DNA from: Brevundimonas sp. UBA5936
GTDB taxonomy: Bacteria > Pseudomonadota > Alphaproteobacteria > Caulobacterales > Caulobacteraceae
NCBI GenBank assembly: GCA_002430835.1
Contig: DJDA01000134.1
Span: forward strand, 1 to 23,644
DNA length: 23,644 bases
Direction of reading: 5' to 3'
Below, in pieces: positions 6,064 through 13,174 of the stretch. Position numbers and translations under genes: made by a program. The notes below the pieces were generated by a model. It was not told where the DNA came from. It saw only the letters and a program-made list of their open reading frames with translations, and did not search any database. Position 1 is the stretch's first letter; each line of letters begins with the position of its first letter.

Positions 6064-8061
6064 ATGCCCTTTCCCGCGATCCATCCCGCGCTTGACCGCG
6101 CCCTGCTGAACAAGGGCTACCTTGAACCGACGCCGGTTCAGGCCGCTGTCCTGGAAGGCCATGGCGAGGCGGACCTGCTGGTCTCCGCCCAGACCGGATC
6201 GGGCAAGACGGTGGCCTTCGGCCTGGCGGCGGCGCCGACCCTGCTGGGCGAGGACGAGCGGTTCGGCCAGGCGGACACGCCGCTGATGCTGGCCATCGCC
6301 CCGACGCGCGAACTGGCGCTGCAGGTCGCGGCTGAGCTGGAATGGCTGTACGCCGAGGCGGGCGCCAAGATCGTCACCTGCGTCGGCGGCATGGACGCCC
6401 GCAAGGAAGCCCGCGCCCTGAACCACGGCGCCCACGTCGTCGTCGGCACGCCGGGCCGTCTGAAGGACCATATCGATCGCGGGGCGCTGGACCTGTCGGC
6501 CGCTCGCGTCGTCGTGCTGGATGAAGCCGACGAAATGCTGGACATGGGCTTCCGCGAGGATCTGGAATACATCCTCGATCAGGCGCCCGAAGAGCGCCGC
6601 ACCCTGCTGTTCTCGGCCACCATCGCCCGCGACATCGCGATCATGGCCAAGCGCTATCAGAAGGACGCGGTGCGCATCGACACTGTCGACCGCAGCCAGC
6701 CGCACAACGACATCGAATACCGCGCCATGCGGATCGCGCCGAACGAGATCGAGCGCGCCGTGGTCAACGTGCTGCGCTATTTCGAGGCGCCGGGGGTGCT
6801 GGTCTTCTGCTCGACGCGGGATTCGGTGCGTCACCTGCAGGCCTCGCTGGTCGAGCGCGGTTTCGCCTCGGTCGCCCTGTCCGGCGAGATGGGCCAGCGC
6901 GAGCGTAATGAGGCGCTGCAGGCGCTGCGCGATCGCCGCGCCCGCGTCTGCGTCGCCACCGACGTGGCCGCGCGCGGTCTGGACCTGCCCGACCTGGGCT
7001 TGGTGATCCACGCCGAACTGCCGATCAACAAGGCGACTATGCTGCACCGTTCGGGCCGCACTGGCCGCGCGGGCAAGAAGGGGATCTCGGTCCTGCTGGT
7101 CCCGCACAGCCGTCGCCGCAAGGCCGAGATGCTGCTGGGCTCGGCCGGGGTCGAGGCCGTCTGGTCCGGCGCCCCGACCGCCGATGAAATCCGCGCTCAG
7201 GACGAGCAGCGCCTGCTGGCCGCCCCCGTCTTCGCCGAGGAAGGCGCGGACGAGGACGCGGGTCTGGTCGAAAAGCTGGTCAAGGAGCGCACGCCGGACG
7301 ATCTGGCCCGCGCCCTGCTGGTGCTGCTGCGCAAGAACCTGCCCGCGCCGGAAGACCTGACCGATCCGGGCGAAGGCCCGCAGCGCAAGCCGCGCCGCGA
7401 ACGTGATGCGGCGGGCGGCGACGACTACGCCCCCGCGCCGTGGCCGGGCGACCGCCTGCAGCCGGACGAAGTCAGCTGGTTCCGTCTGGACATCGGCCGC
7501 AACCGCAACGCCGATCCCAAATGGCTGATCCCGCTGATCTGCCGCATCGGCGGCATCACCAAGCAGCAGATCGGCTCGATCCGCACCTTCCCCGAAGAGA
7601 CGCGCTTCGAGGTCGCCCTGACCCACGCCGACGCCTTCCGCGCGGCGGCGGCCCAGAGCAAGGAAGAGGCCCGCATCACCCCGTCCGAGGCGCCGACGCC
7701 CGGTTCGATGAAGGGCGCGCGCAACCGTAACTTCGAGCGCGACGGCGAGGCCCGCCCCTACGCCAAGAAGCCCTTCCGCCGCGACGAGGACGGCCAGGGC
7801 CGCCCGCCGTTCAAGAAGAAGCCGTGGAGCCCGGACGGCGACGCAGGCCGCAGCGCGGATGGCGAACGTTCCTTCAAGAAGAAGCCCTATGCGCCCCGCA
7901 CGGATGCGGCGCCGGGCGAGGGCGGTTTCAACAAGAAGCCCGGCTTCAAGGACAAGGGCGACAAGAAGCCCTTCACGCCCAAGGCGGGCTTCAAGGGCAA
8001 GCCGGACTTTAAGGGCGGTGGCAAACCCTTCGCCAAGGGGCCGAAGGGCAAGCGGGCTTAA
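6064..8061 (+). CDS. DEAD-box ATP-dependent RNA helicase, DbpA-like
   Basis: A 665-residue cytosolic RNA helicase that unwinds structured RNA, probably during ribosome assembly. The ATG at 6064 is chosen because the protein then starts at the helicase core; an upstream TTG at 6013 is unlikely. Motifs in order: Q-motif region PTPVQ; motif I AQTGSGKT (42-49); PTRELALQ; TPGRLKD; DEAD (153-156); SAT; VLVFCSTR; VATDVAARGLDLP; and HRSGRTGRAG. A DbpA-type RNA-binding domain follows (VSWFRLDIGRN...IGGITKQQIGSIRTFPEETRFEVAL, bases about 7470-7620). The last 100 residues or so are a disordered, basic tail with repeated KKPF/KKKPW-type motifs. A long inverted repeat begins 5 bases after the stop. Confidence 0.95.
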   Translation: MPFPAIHPALDRALLNKGYLEPTPVQAAVLEGHGEADLLVSAQTGSGKTVAFGLAAAPTLLGEDERFGQADTPLMLAIAPTRELALQVAAELEWLYAEAGAKIVTCVGGMDARKEARALNHGAHVVVGTPGRLKDHIDRGALDLSAARVVVLDEADEMLDMGFREDLEYILDQAPEERRTLLFSATIARDIAIMAKRYQKDAVRIDTVDRSQPHNDIEYRAMRIAPNEIERAVVNVLRYFEAPGVLVFCSTRDSVRHLQASLVERGFASVALSGEMGQRERNEALQALRDRRARVCVATDVAARGLDLPDLGLVIHAELPINKATMLHRSGRTGRAGKKGISVLLVPHSRRRKAEMLLGSAGVEAVWSGAPTADEIRAQDEQRLLAAPVFAEEGADEDAGLVEKLVKERTPDDLARALLVLLRKNLPAPEDLTDPGEGPQRKPRRERDAAGGDDYAPAPWPGDRLQPDEVSWFRLDIGRNRNADPKWLIPLICRIGGITKQQIGSIRTFPEETRFEVALTHADAFRAAAAQSKEEARITPSEAPTPGSMKGARNRNFERDGEARPYAKKPFRRDEDGQGRPPFKKKPWSPDGDAGRSADGERSFKKKPYAPRTDAAPGEGGFNKKPGFKDKGDKKPFTPKAGFKGKPDFKGGGKPFAKGPKGKRA

Positions 8062-8065
8062 ACAC

Positions 8066-8181
8066 CCGCTCATCCCCGCGGAGGCGGGGACCCAGTAAGA
8101 GCTTCACGCTCATCGTTCAGAGTGGCTATCCGCGCGCTTTCGGCCAAAGCACTGGGTCCCCGCCTCCGCGGGGATGAGCGG
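8066..8181. repeat. Long intergenic inverted repeat, copy A
   Basis: Two perfect 31-base inverted arms (8066-8096 and 8151-8181) flank a 54-base spacer. Each arm contains its own small palindrome (CCCCGC-GGAG-GCGGGG), so the element can fold as two hairpins or one long stem. The ends read CCGCTCATCC... and ...CCAGT. Arms, spacer length and the right-hand spacer end (GCGCTT...GCCAAAG before ACTGG) are shared with copy B. It occupies most of the gap between the helicase and Mpo1-like genes. Confidence 0.92.
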
Positions 8182-8236
8182 TGTGGTCGGGGACGCGCGA
8201 CTTGCCCCCGGCGCGATCCGGGGGCAGGCTGGGGCC

Positions 8237-8557
8237 ATGAGCATCGAGCAACCCCAAGGGCGGTACGCCTCGTTCGAGGCCTTCTACCCCTATTACATCC
8301 ATGAGCACTCCAATCGGACGTGCCGCCGCATCCATGTGGTCGGGACGGGGTTGGTGATTGTGGCCTTCGTCGCCTTCTGCTTCACCCTGAACCCCTGGTG
8401 GCTGCTGGCCATGCCGCTGGTCGGCTACGGCTTCGCCTGGGTGGGGCATTTCTTCTTCGAGAAGAACCGGCCCGCGACGTTCAAATATCCGCTGTGGAGC
8501 CTGATGGGCGACTTCCGCCTGTTCTTCGAGACGGTCAGCGGCAGGCGGAAGTTCTGA
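8237..8557 (+). CDS. Mpo1-like (DUF962) membrane protein
   Basis: A 106-residue protein from the ATG at 8237; an in-frame start at 8174 would lie in the repeat and is unlikely. The family signature is present: YASFEAFYPYYIHEHSNRTCRRIHVVGTGL, with conserved His and Asn, two hydrophobic segments (VIVAFVAFCFTLNPWWLLAMPLVGYGFAWVG), then HFFFEKNRPATFKYPLWSL. Yeast Mpo1 is an iron-dependent dioxygenase that shortens 2-hydroxy fatty acids; bacterial members are usually annotated only as DUF962. The conserved His residues fit metal binding, but activity here is inferred. It is followed 25 bases later by a bidirectional terminator and probably has its own promoter within or after repeat copy A. Confidence 0.88.
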   Translation: MSIEQPQGRYASFEAFYPYYIHEHSNRTCRRIHVVGTGLVIVAFVAFCFTLNPWWLLAMPLVGYGFAWVGHFFFEKNRPATFKYPLWSLMGDFRLFFETVSGRRKF

Positions 8558-8577
8558 AGGCGGGCTGAGGCCCAACG

Positions 8578-8613
8578 AAAAAGGGCGGCCGGTTCGATCC
8601 GGCCGCCCTTTTT
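8578..8613. terminator. Bidirectional rho-independent terminator between convergent genes
   Basis: A perfect 10-bp stem (8583-8592 with 8599-8608) with a 6-base loop has T's at 8609-8613 and A's at 8578-8582. It serves the Mpo1-like gene on the plus strand and the 3D-domain gene on the minus strand. Confidence 0.93.
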
Positions 8614-8632
8614 GTCGTCAGGCTGAAAGGCC

Positions 8633-9196
8633 TCAGTTCGAGGCCGTTTCCCACGCCGGAGGGCAGCCGTCGAAGTCGCCCGCGTCGGCGATAGTCAGGG
8701 TCTTCATGTTCAGGCTCATGGCCGGGCGCATCGAGGCGCGGCCGTGGCCGGTGTAGAGGTCGATCTTGGCGCCCTTGATCGCGCCGCCGGTGTCGGAGGC
8801 GTACCAGTAGCCGTCGTGCACCGTGCCGTCGGCCATCTGCAGGCCGACCGTCTCGCGGATGAACAGCTTGGTGCGGCGCGGGATGACGCGCGGGTCGACC
8901 GCGACCGTGCGCATCGGAATCGGGCGGCAGCCCAGGGAATCGTTGCCGGTCGCTCCGCCGCCGCCGGCATGATAGAGGCGGGCCGAGGCGCGCCAGTCGG
9001 GATCGCCGGCCATCAGCTCGAGCTGTTCAGCCGACAGGTCCGCCGTTTCGGCGGAATCGATGGAACCGGGGGCCGTCGCGGCGGCTTCTACGACAGCGGC
9101 GTCGCGGGCGACGGCCGTTTCGTAAGGGACAGGCTCTCCGGACCCGGAGAAGGCCATGGTCCACAACATGGCAAGCGCGGCGGCCGTGCTCAACAT
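8633..9196 (-). CDS. Exported 3D-domain protein (MltA/YuiC-like catalytic domain)
   Basis: A 187-residue protein. The N-terminus (MLSTAAALAMLWTMAFSGSGE) is hydrophobic and looks like a signal peptide or anchor, although it lacks the usual basic residues. The C-terminal half carries the 3D domain, named for three Asp residues: D101 in TVAVDPRVIPRRTKLFI, D135 in YASDTGGAIKG and D146 in AKIDLYTG. The domain is a double-psi barrel found in MltA-type lytic transglycosylases and in YuiC/YocH-type wall proteins, so a peptidoglycan-directed periplasmic role is likely. Residues 25-70 are Ala/Glu-rich and probably a linker. The gene diverges from the nuclease gene across the 394-base region 9197-9590. 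Confidence 0.85.
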   Translation of the reverse strand: MLSTAAALAMLWTMAFSGSGEPVPYETAVARDAAVVEAAATAPGSIDSAETADLSAEQLELMAGDPDWRASARLYHAGGGGATGNDSLGCRPIPMRTVAVDPRVIPRRTKLFIRETVGLQMADGTVHDGYWYASDTGGAIKGAKIDLYTGHGRASMRPAMSLNMKTLTIADAGDFDGCPPAWETASN

Positions 9197-9590
9197 CGAT
9201 CAAACTTCATGCAGCACCGGTCCCGACACGCTCCGGCAGGGCGGTTTCTGACGACGAATTGCGGCGCAATTGCGGCGAATGAGATCAGTCGCTGTATCGG
9301 TAGTGGATAAGGCGCAAATGGGGCCAGTCTATCGCGCATCTGTCTCAGACTATCGAGACTATATGATATCAGTATTGACCGAATTTCAGTTCTATACTGA
9401 TGCGCGTCTCTTCGCCGTTAACGTCTTGATCGTGTGCGCTAACACTTTATTGGCAAGAAAAGCTGGCCGAGGCGCCAAGATAACGACGGCGTGATCGGCG
9501 TTATGGCTGACGTGATCGGCGGGTGGAGGCGGGCGCGGGAATGAGATAAGCCGTCGTTTCCCCTTCTGAAATTTCCCACGGCGCCGTCTC
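9197..9590. promoter_or_regulatory. AT-rich divergent intergenic region with several short repeats
   Basis: No convincing gene. A 60-base sample (9361-9420) is 40% GC against about 70% around it. It holds a 10-base direct repeat AATTGCGGCG (9257-9266 and 9268-9277, 11-base period); AGACTAT twice (9347-9353, 9356-9362); an 8-base inverted repeat ATCAGTAT/ATACTGAT (9368-9375, 9394-9401) around a TTGACC; and CGTGATCGGCG twice with a 21-base period (9490-9500, 9511-9521). It must carry the promoters of both flanking genes, but I could not fix a -35/-10 pair with standard spacing. Confidence 0.6.
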
Positions 9591-10622
9591 ATGAACCGAC
9601 AAGTCAAACGCCTGATGATTTCCGCCGCCGCCCTGATGCTGGTCGCGGCGCCCGCCGTTCAGGTCGAGGCCTGGGGCAGTTCGGGCCACCGGGTGATCGG
9701 CGTGGCGGCCATGCGGGCCCTGCCGGGCGATCTGCCGGCCTTCCTGCGCACGGCCGGGGCCGCGTCTGACGTCGGCGAATATTCGCGCGAGCCGGACCGC
9801 TGGAAGGGCGCGGGTCAGCCGCATGACCGCGAGCGCGACACCGCCCACTTCGTCGACATGGACGATCAGGGCCGGGTGATGGATGCGCGGGGCATGACCA
9901 TGGCCGACCTGCCGCGCCTGAAGTCGGAATACGACGCCGCCCTGACCCGCGCCGGTCTGGACGTGGATAAGGCCGGATACCTGCCCTACGCCATCATGGA
10001 CGCCTGGCAGAATCTGGAGCGTGACTTCGCCTATTGGCGCGTGCTGACCGCCGCCGAGGCGCGCGAGCCGGATCTGGCCAAGCAGGCCTGGTATCGCGCC
10101 GACCGCGAACGCCGCGAGCAGTTGATCCTGCGCGACATCGGCGTGCTGAGCCACTTCGTCGGCGATGCGTCCCAGCCGCACCACACGACCATCCACTTCA
10201 ACGGCTGGGCGGGCGAGACCAATCCCGAGGGCTTCACCAAGTCGCGCCGCACCCACGGCGATTTCGAGGGCGCCTTCACCAGCCGCACCCTGCGTCTGGA
10301 TGCGGTCGAGGCGGCCATGGCGCCCATGAACGTCGAAGGCTTCGACCTGCGCGCGCGCACGGCCTCGCACCTGAACGCCACCCTGACGACGGTGATCCCC
10401 TTCTATCGGATGGAGAAGGCGGGCGCGTTCAAGGACACGGACCCGCGCGGCGCCGTCTTCGTCAATGAGCGGCTGGCGGCCGGGGCCTCGGAGCTGCGCG
10501 ACTTCGTGTCGGCGGCCTGGCGCGTGTCGGCGAACAGCAGCATCGGTTGGCCGGCGGTCAAGGTCGCCGAGGTCGAGGCGGGCCGCGACGATCCGTGGAC
10601 CTCGATGGTCGGCGAGGACTGA
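9591..10622 (+). CDS. Secreted S1/P1-type zinc nuclease (phospholipase C/P1 nuclease fold)
   Basis: A 343-residue exported protein. The signal peptide (MNRQVKRLMISAAALMLVAAPAVQVEA) is predicted to be cut before W28, so the mature protein would begin with the Trp that ligates zinc in this family. The other ligands fit P1 nuclease spacing: H33, D60, H86 (HFVD), H188 and D192 (LSHFVGD), H198 (QPHH), H222 and E226 (HGDFE). These enzymes degrade single-stranded DNA and RNA or 3'-nucleotides outside the cytoplasm, often to scavenge phosphate or nucleosides. The ribosome binding site is weak. Unlike many bacterial members it is not beside other phosphate genes. The next gene starts 39 bases on. Confidence 0.92.
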   Translation: MNRQVKRLMISAAALMLVAAPAVQVEAWGSSGHRVIGVAAMRALPGDLPAFLRTAGAASDVGEYSREPDRWKGAGQPHDRERDTAHFVDMDDQGRVMDARGMTMADLPRLKSEYDAALTRAGLDVDKAGYLPYAIMDAWQNLERDFAYWRVLTAAEAREPDLAKQAWYRADRERREQLILRDIGVLSHFVGDASQPHHTTIHFNGWAGETNPEGFTKSRRTHGDFEGAFTSRTLRLDAVEAAMAPMNVEGFDLRARTASHLNATLTTVIPFYRMEKAGAFKDTDPRGAVFVNERLAAGASELRDFVSAAWRVSANSSIGWPAVKVAEVEAGRDDPWTSMVGED

Positions 10623-10661
10623 CGTCTTTCGCCGGGCGGCGCGCGGGGGTAGGGGAGGCGG

Positions 10662-11447
10662 ATGACTGAACTCACCCCTCCCGTCGTCGTCCTCGACAAG
10701 TCCCAGATGGCCGACAACATCGGCGCGGTCGCCCGTGTCATGGCCAATTTTGGCCTTTCGGAACTGCGGCTGGTCAGCCCGCGCGACGGCTGGCCCCAGG
10801 AGCGCGCCTGGGCCACGGCGTCCGGCGCCGACTGGGTGCTGGACGGGGTCAAGGTGTTCGACAGCGTGGCCGAGGCCATCGCCGACCTGAACACCGTCTT
10901 CGCCACCACCGCCCGCCCGCGCGAGACGCGCCAGCCGGTGCGCACTCCGCGTGAGAGCGCGCGCATCCTGTACGACGACACGGCGTCGGGGCTGAAGACC
11001 GGCCTGCTGTTCGGCGGCGAGCGGGCGGGGCTGGAGACGGGCGACATCGCCCTGTGCGCCGGGATCACCACCATTCCGATCGATCCCAAGCACCACTCGC
11101 TGAACCTGGCGCAGGCGGTGGCGATCAACGCCTATGAGTGGCGCACCCTGATCCTGGACGCCCCGCCGCCGCGCTTCCGCGAGGGCGAGCCGCCCGCGTC
11201 GAACGACCTCTTGCTGGGCATGTACGAGCATCTGGAGGCGGAGCTGGACAACGGCGGCTTCTTCTATCCGCCGGAGAAGAAGCGCTCGATGAGCCAGAAC
11301 CTGCGCGTCATGCTGGGCCGCGCCGCCTTCACCGAGCAGGAAGTCGCCACCATGCGCGGCGCCATTCACGCCCTGGCCAAGGGCCGCGGCCGCGTGCTGG
11401 CCAAGCTGGCGGCGGAACGGGCCGAGGCGGCGAAGAAGGGGGAGTAG
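10662..11447 (+). CDS. SpoU/TrmJ-like RNA 2'-O-methyltransferase
   Basis: A 261-residue SPOUT-class RNA methyltransferase. Motif 1 is NIGAVARVMANFGL (residues about 19-32), motif 2 LLFGGERAGLETGDIALC, and motif 3 IPIDPKHHSLNLAQAVAINAYEW, which forms the trefoil-knot SAM site. Motif 2 usually reads FGPE; here it is GGER. A helical C-terminal extension (about residues 170-261) resembles that of TrmJ, which methylates the ribose of tRNA position 32, so a TrmJ-type role is most likely. A strong GGGGAGG site precedes the ATG. Substrate assignment is inference; the methyltransferase family is secure. Confidence 0.9.
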   Translation: MTELTPPVVVLDKSQMADNIGAVARVMANFGLSELRLVSPRDGWPQERAWATASGADWVLDGVKVFDSVAEAIADLNTVFATTARPRETRQPVRTPRESARILYDDTASGLKTGLLFGGERAGLETGDIALCAGITTIPIDPKHHSLNLAQAVAINAYEWRTLILDAPPPRFREGEPPASNDLLLGMYEHLEAELDNGGFFYPPEKKRSMSQNLRVMLGRAAFTEQEVATMRGAIHALAKGRGRVLAKLAAERAEAAKKGE

Positions 11448-11461
11448 GCTTACCTCTCAAT

Positions 11462-11577
11462 CCGCTCATCCCGGCGGACGCCGGGATCCAGTGGGAGCGC
11501 CAGACTCAACCCTCAACCATCAGGCGTAGCGCTTCGAAGCCAAAGTACTGGCTCCCGGCGTCCGCCGGGATGAGCGG
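11462..11577. repeat. Long intergenic inverted repeat, copy B
   Basis: The 31-base arms 11462-11492 and 11547-11577 match at 30 of 31 positions around a 54-base spacer. Each arm has an internal palindrome (CCCGGC-GGAC-GCCGGG version). The outer CCGCTCATCC and inner CCAGT motifs match copy A, and the spacer has the same length with a conserved right end. It lies 15 bases after the methyltransferase stop. Confidence 0.9.
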
Positions 11578-11612
11578 GGGTGAAGCGCGTAGCCCTTTTC
11601 TGAAGGAGCCGC

Positions 11613-11936
11613 ATGAAACTCGCCCTCGTCTATCCTCTCGCCGCCCTCGCCGAGATCGGCGGCTGTTTCGCCTTCTGGGCCTGGCTGAAGCTGGATCGCT
11701 CGCCGTGGTGGCTGGCGCCGGGCGTATTGTGTCTGGTCGCTTTTGCGTGGCTGCTGGCGCTGGTTCCGGCCGAGACGGCGGGGCGGGCGTTCGCGGCCTA
11801 TGGCGGGGTCTATATCGTGGCGTCGCTGGCGTGGATGGCGTTGGTCGAAAAGACGCCACCGGACCGCTGGGACGTCATCGGCGGGGCGGTCTGCCTGGTC
11901 GGCGCGGCGATCATCCTGTTCGGGCCGAGGGGGTAG
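11613..11936 (+). CDS. YnfA family (UPF0060) inner-membrane protein
   Basis: A 107-residue integral membrane protein of the usual YnfA length with four hydrophobic helices: YPLAALAEIGGCFAFWAWL, WWLAPGVLCLVAFAWLLAL, FAAYGGVYIVASLAWMALV and DVIGGAVCLVGAAIILFGP. The helix-1 AEIGGCFAFW and the loop EKTPPDRWDVIGG are family signatures. YnfA is related to small-multidrug-resistance transporters; export of cations or drugs has been reported for some members, but the substrate here is unknown. A good ribosome binding site (GAAGGAG) supports the ATG. It stands alone between two long inverted repeats (copies B and C). Confidence 0.93.
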   Translation: MKLALVYPLAALAEIGGCFAFWAWLKLDRSPWWLAPGVLCLVAFAWLLALVPAETAGRAFAAYGGVYIVASLAWMALVEKTPPDRWDVIGGAVCLVGAAIILFGPRG

Positions 11937-11949
11937 GGTTCTTTTATCC

Positions 11950-12064
11950 GCCGTCATCCTCGGGCTTGACCCGAGGATTCAGCGTCCTGGACGTGTGAGG
12001 CGCAGGGCGAGGGCGGGAGGCGTCGGCGCTGCTGGACCCTCGGGTCAAGCCCGAGGGTGACGGC
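11950..12064. repeat. Long intergenic inverted repeat, copy C
   Basis: The 34-base arms 11950-11983 and 12031-12064 match at 31 of 34 positions around a 47-base spacer. Each arm carries an internal palindrome (CCTCGGGC...GACCCGAGG). The outer CCGTCATCC motif and the inner GGATTCAG/GGGTCCAG motif relate it to the other copies. The left arm contains GATTC (11976-11980), a GANTC-type CcrM methylation site. It lies between convergent ynfA-like and cobB genes and could act as a terminator for both. Confidence 0.88.
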
Positions 12065-12079
12065 AGTTGGGAGAGGGGG

Positions 12080-12781
12080 CTACAGCGCGCCGAAGAAGGC
12101 GGGCACGGTCTCGCTGGCGGGGCCGTAGACGCCCTCGTCGAACAGGCCCGCGCCCTGCGTCGGCTCCAGATTGATCTCCACCGTCCGCGCGCCGGCCATG
12201 CGCGCCAGCTGGACGAAGCCCGCCGCCGGATAGACCGCGCCCGAGGTGCCGATGGAGACGAACAGATCGCAGCGCGCCAGCGCCGCCTCGATCCGTTCCA
12301 TCTCCAGCGGGATTTCGCCGAACCAGACGATGTGTGGGCGCAAGGTTCCGTGCGGGTGATGGGGCGAGGCGTGGGCGGGCTCAAGATCATCATGCCAGTC
12401 GCAGACGACGCCCGAGGCGGTGCAGCGCGCCTTCTTCAGTTCGCCGTGCATGTGGATCAGCTCGAAGCCCGGCGTGGGCGGGACGTTCGCGTGCGCGCGG
12501 TCGTGCAGGTCGTCGACGTTCTGCGTCACCAGCAGGAAATCGCCCGTCCACCGGGCCGCCAGATCGGCCAGCGCCCGGTGCGCGGCGTTGGGGTGGACGT
12601 TCGCCAACTGTCGCCGTCGCTGGTTGTAGAAGTCCTGCACCAGGGTCGGGTCGGCGGCGAAGCCTTCGGGCGTGGCGACGGCCTCGACGCGATGTCCCTC
12701 CCACAGGCCGTCCGAGGCGCGGAAGGTCGGCACGCCGCTCTCGGCCGAGACGCCGGCGCCGGTCAGGATGACGAGGTTCAT
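12080..12781 (-). CDS. cobB: NAD-dependent protein deacylase, CobB-type sirtuin
   Basis: A 233-residue sirtuin that removes acyl groups from lysines using NAD+. NAD-site motifs are GAGVSAESGVPTFR (8-21) and TQNVDDLHDRA (86-96); the catalytic His is H112 in HMHG. Y52 and R55 in FYNQRRRQL are the Tyr/Arg pair that gives CobB and SIRT5 their preference for succinyl and malonyl lysine. The zinc module is unusual: C120 and C127 are present, but the second cysteine pair is replaced by a His-rich stretch (H137, H141, H142, H144). The ATG overlaps the stop of the upstream membrane-protein gene (ATGA), so it is probably translated with that gene. Confidence 0.93.
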   Translation of the reverse strand: MNLVILTGAGVSAESGVPTFRASDGLWEGHRVEAVATPEGFAADPTLVQDFYNQRRRQLANVHPNAAHRALADLAARWTGDFLLVTQNVDDLHDRAHANVPPTPGFELIHMHGELKKARCTASGVVCDWHDDLEPAHASPHHPHGTLRPHIVWFGEIPLEMERIEAALARCDLFVSIGTSGAVYPAAGFVQLARMAGARTVEINLEPTQGAGLFDEGVYGPASETVPAFFGAL

Positions 12782-13170
12782 CGCTTGGATCTCCGCTTGC
12801 GTCGCTGGTGCGCCAGCAGGCTTTCTGAGGCAGCGTACTCAGGCGGCAACAGGAATTTGGCGCGCCGATCATAGTCGCGCGCGGACTTGATGCTGTCGGC
12901 CCGGATCAACCGCCAGGCCCGCCATCCTAGGAAGATCCCTGACGTCGCAGCCCACGGGAGGGCCAGCAGCCAAGCTGTCCATGGTAGAGGGATGACGAGA
13001 AGATGAAAAAGAATGAGTGGGGCGAACGCCGCGAAAGGAATGGCGGCTATCAGATCATTTCGTCGAATATACAAAGGGCCGACCTCAATATGCTGTGCGG
13101 GGTTTGACAGCAGGGCGTCCACTCGACGGCGGAGTTTCAGATAGGCGGGACTCAGGCTCTTCATCACCAT
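12778..13170 (-). CDS. Small membrane protein of unknown function
   Basis: A 130-residue protein not recognised as a known family. It has a basic N-terminus (LSPAYLKLRRRVDALL), two hydrophobic segments (DLIAAIPFAAFAPLILFHLLVIPL and WTAWLLALPWAATSGIFLGW, residues about 38-82) and a strongly basic C-terminus (AHQRRKRRSKR). The likely topology is two transmembrane helices with both ends in the cytoplasm. It starts 4 bases after the LysR stop and overlaps the cobB start by 4 bases, so it is the middle gene of a tight lysR-orf-cobB run. A second in-frame ATG at 13164 is also possible. Sampled GC in the middle is a little lower than in its neighbours. Confidence 0.75.
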   Translation of the reverse strand: MVMKSLSPAYLKLRRRVDALLSNPAQHIEVGPLYIRRNDLIAAIPFAAFAPLILFHLLVIPLPWTAWLLALPWAATSGIFLGWRAWRLIRADSIKSARDYDRRAKFLLPPEYAASESLLAHQRRKRRSKR

Positions 13171-13174
13171 CAGT

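Noticed and set aside
6025..8073. A 682-codon open frame on the minus strand across the helicase gene
   Set aside because: It is a composition shadow of the helicase, low-complexity and rich in Arg/Gly/Ala, with no start signal.
8066..8181. CRISPR array or intrinsic terminator at the repeat copy
   Set aside because: There are only two arms, inverted and not direct, with no spacer series, and no T-run follows the stem.
9270..9494. A possible 74-residue plus-strand gene in the AT-rich intergenic region
   Set aside because: It has a TTG start inside a direct repeat, no ribosome binding site and no recognisable domain; the region reads better as regulatory.
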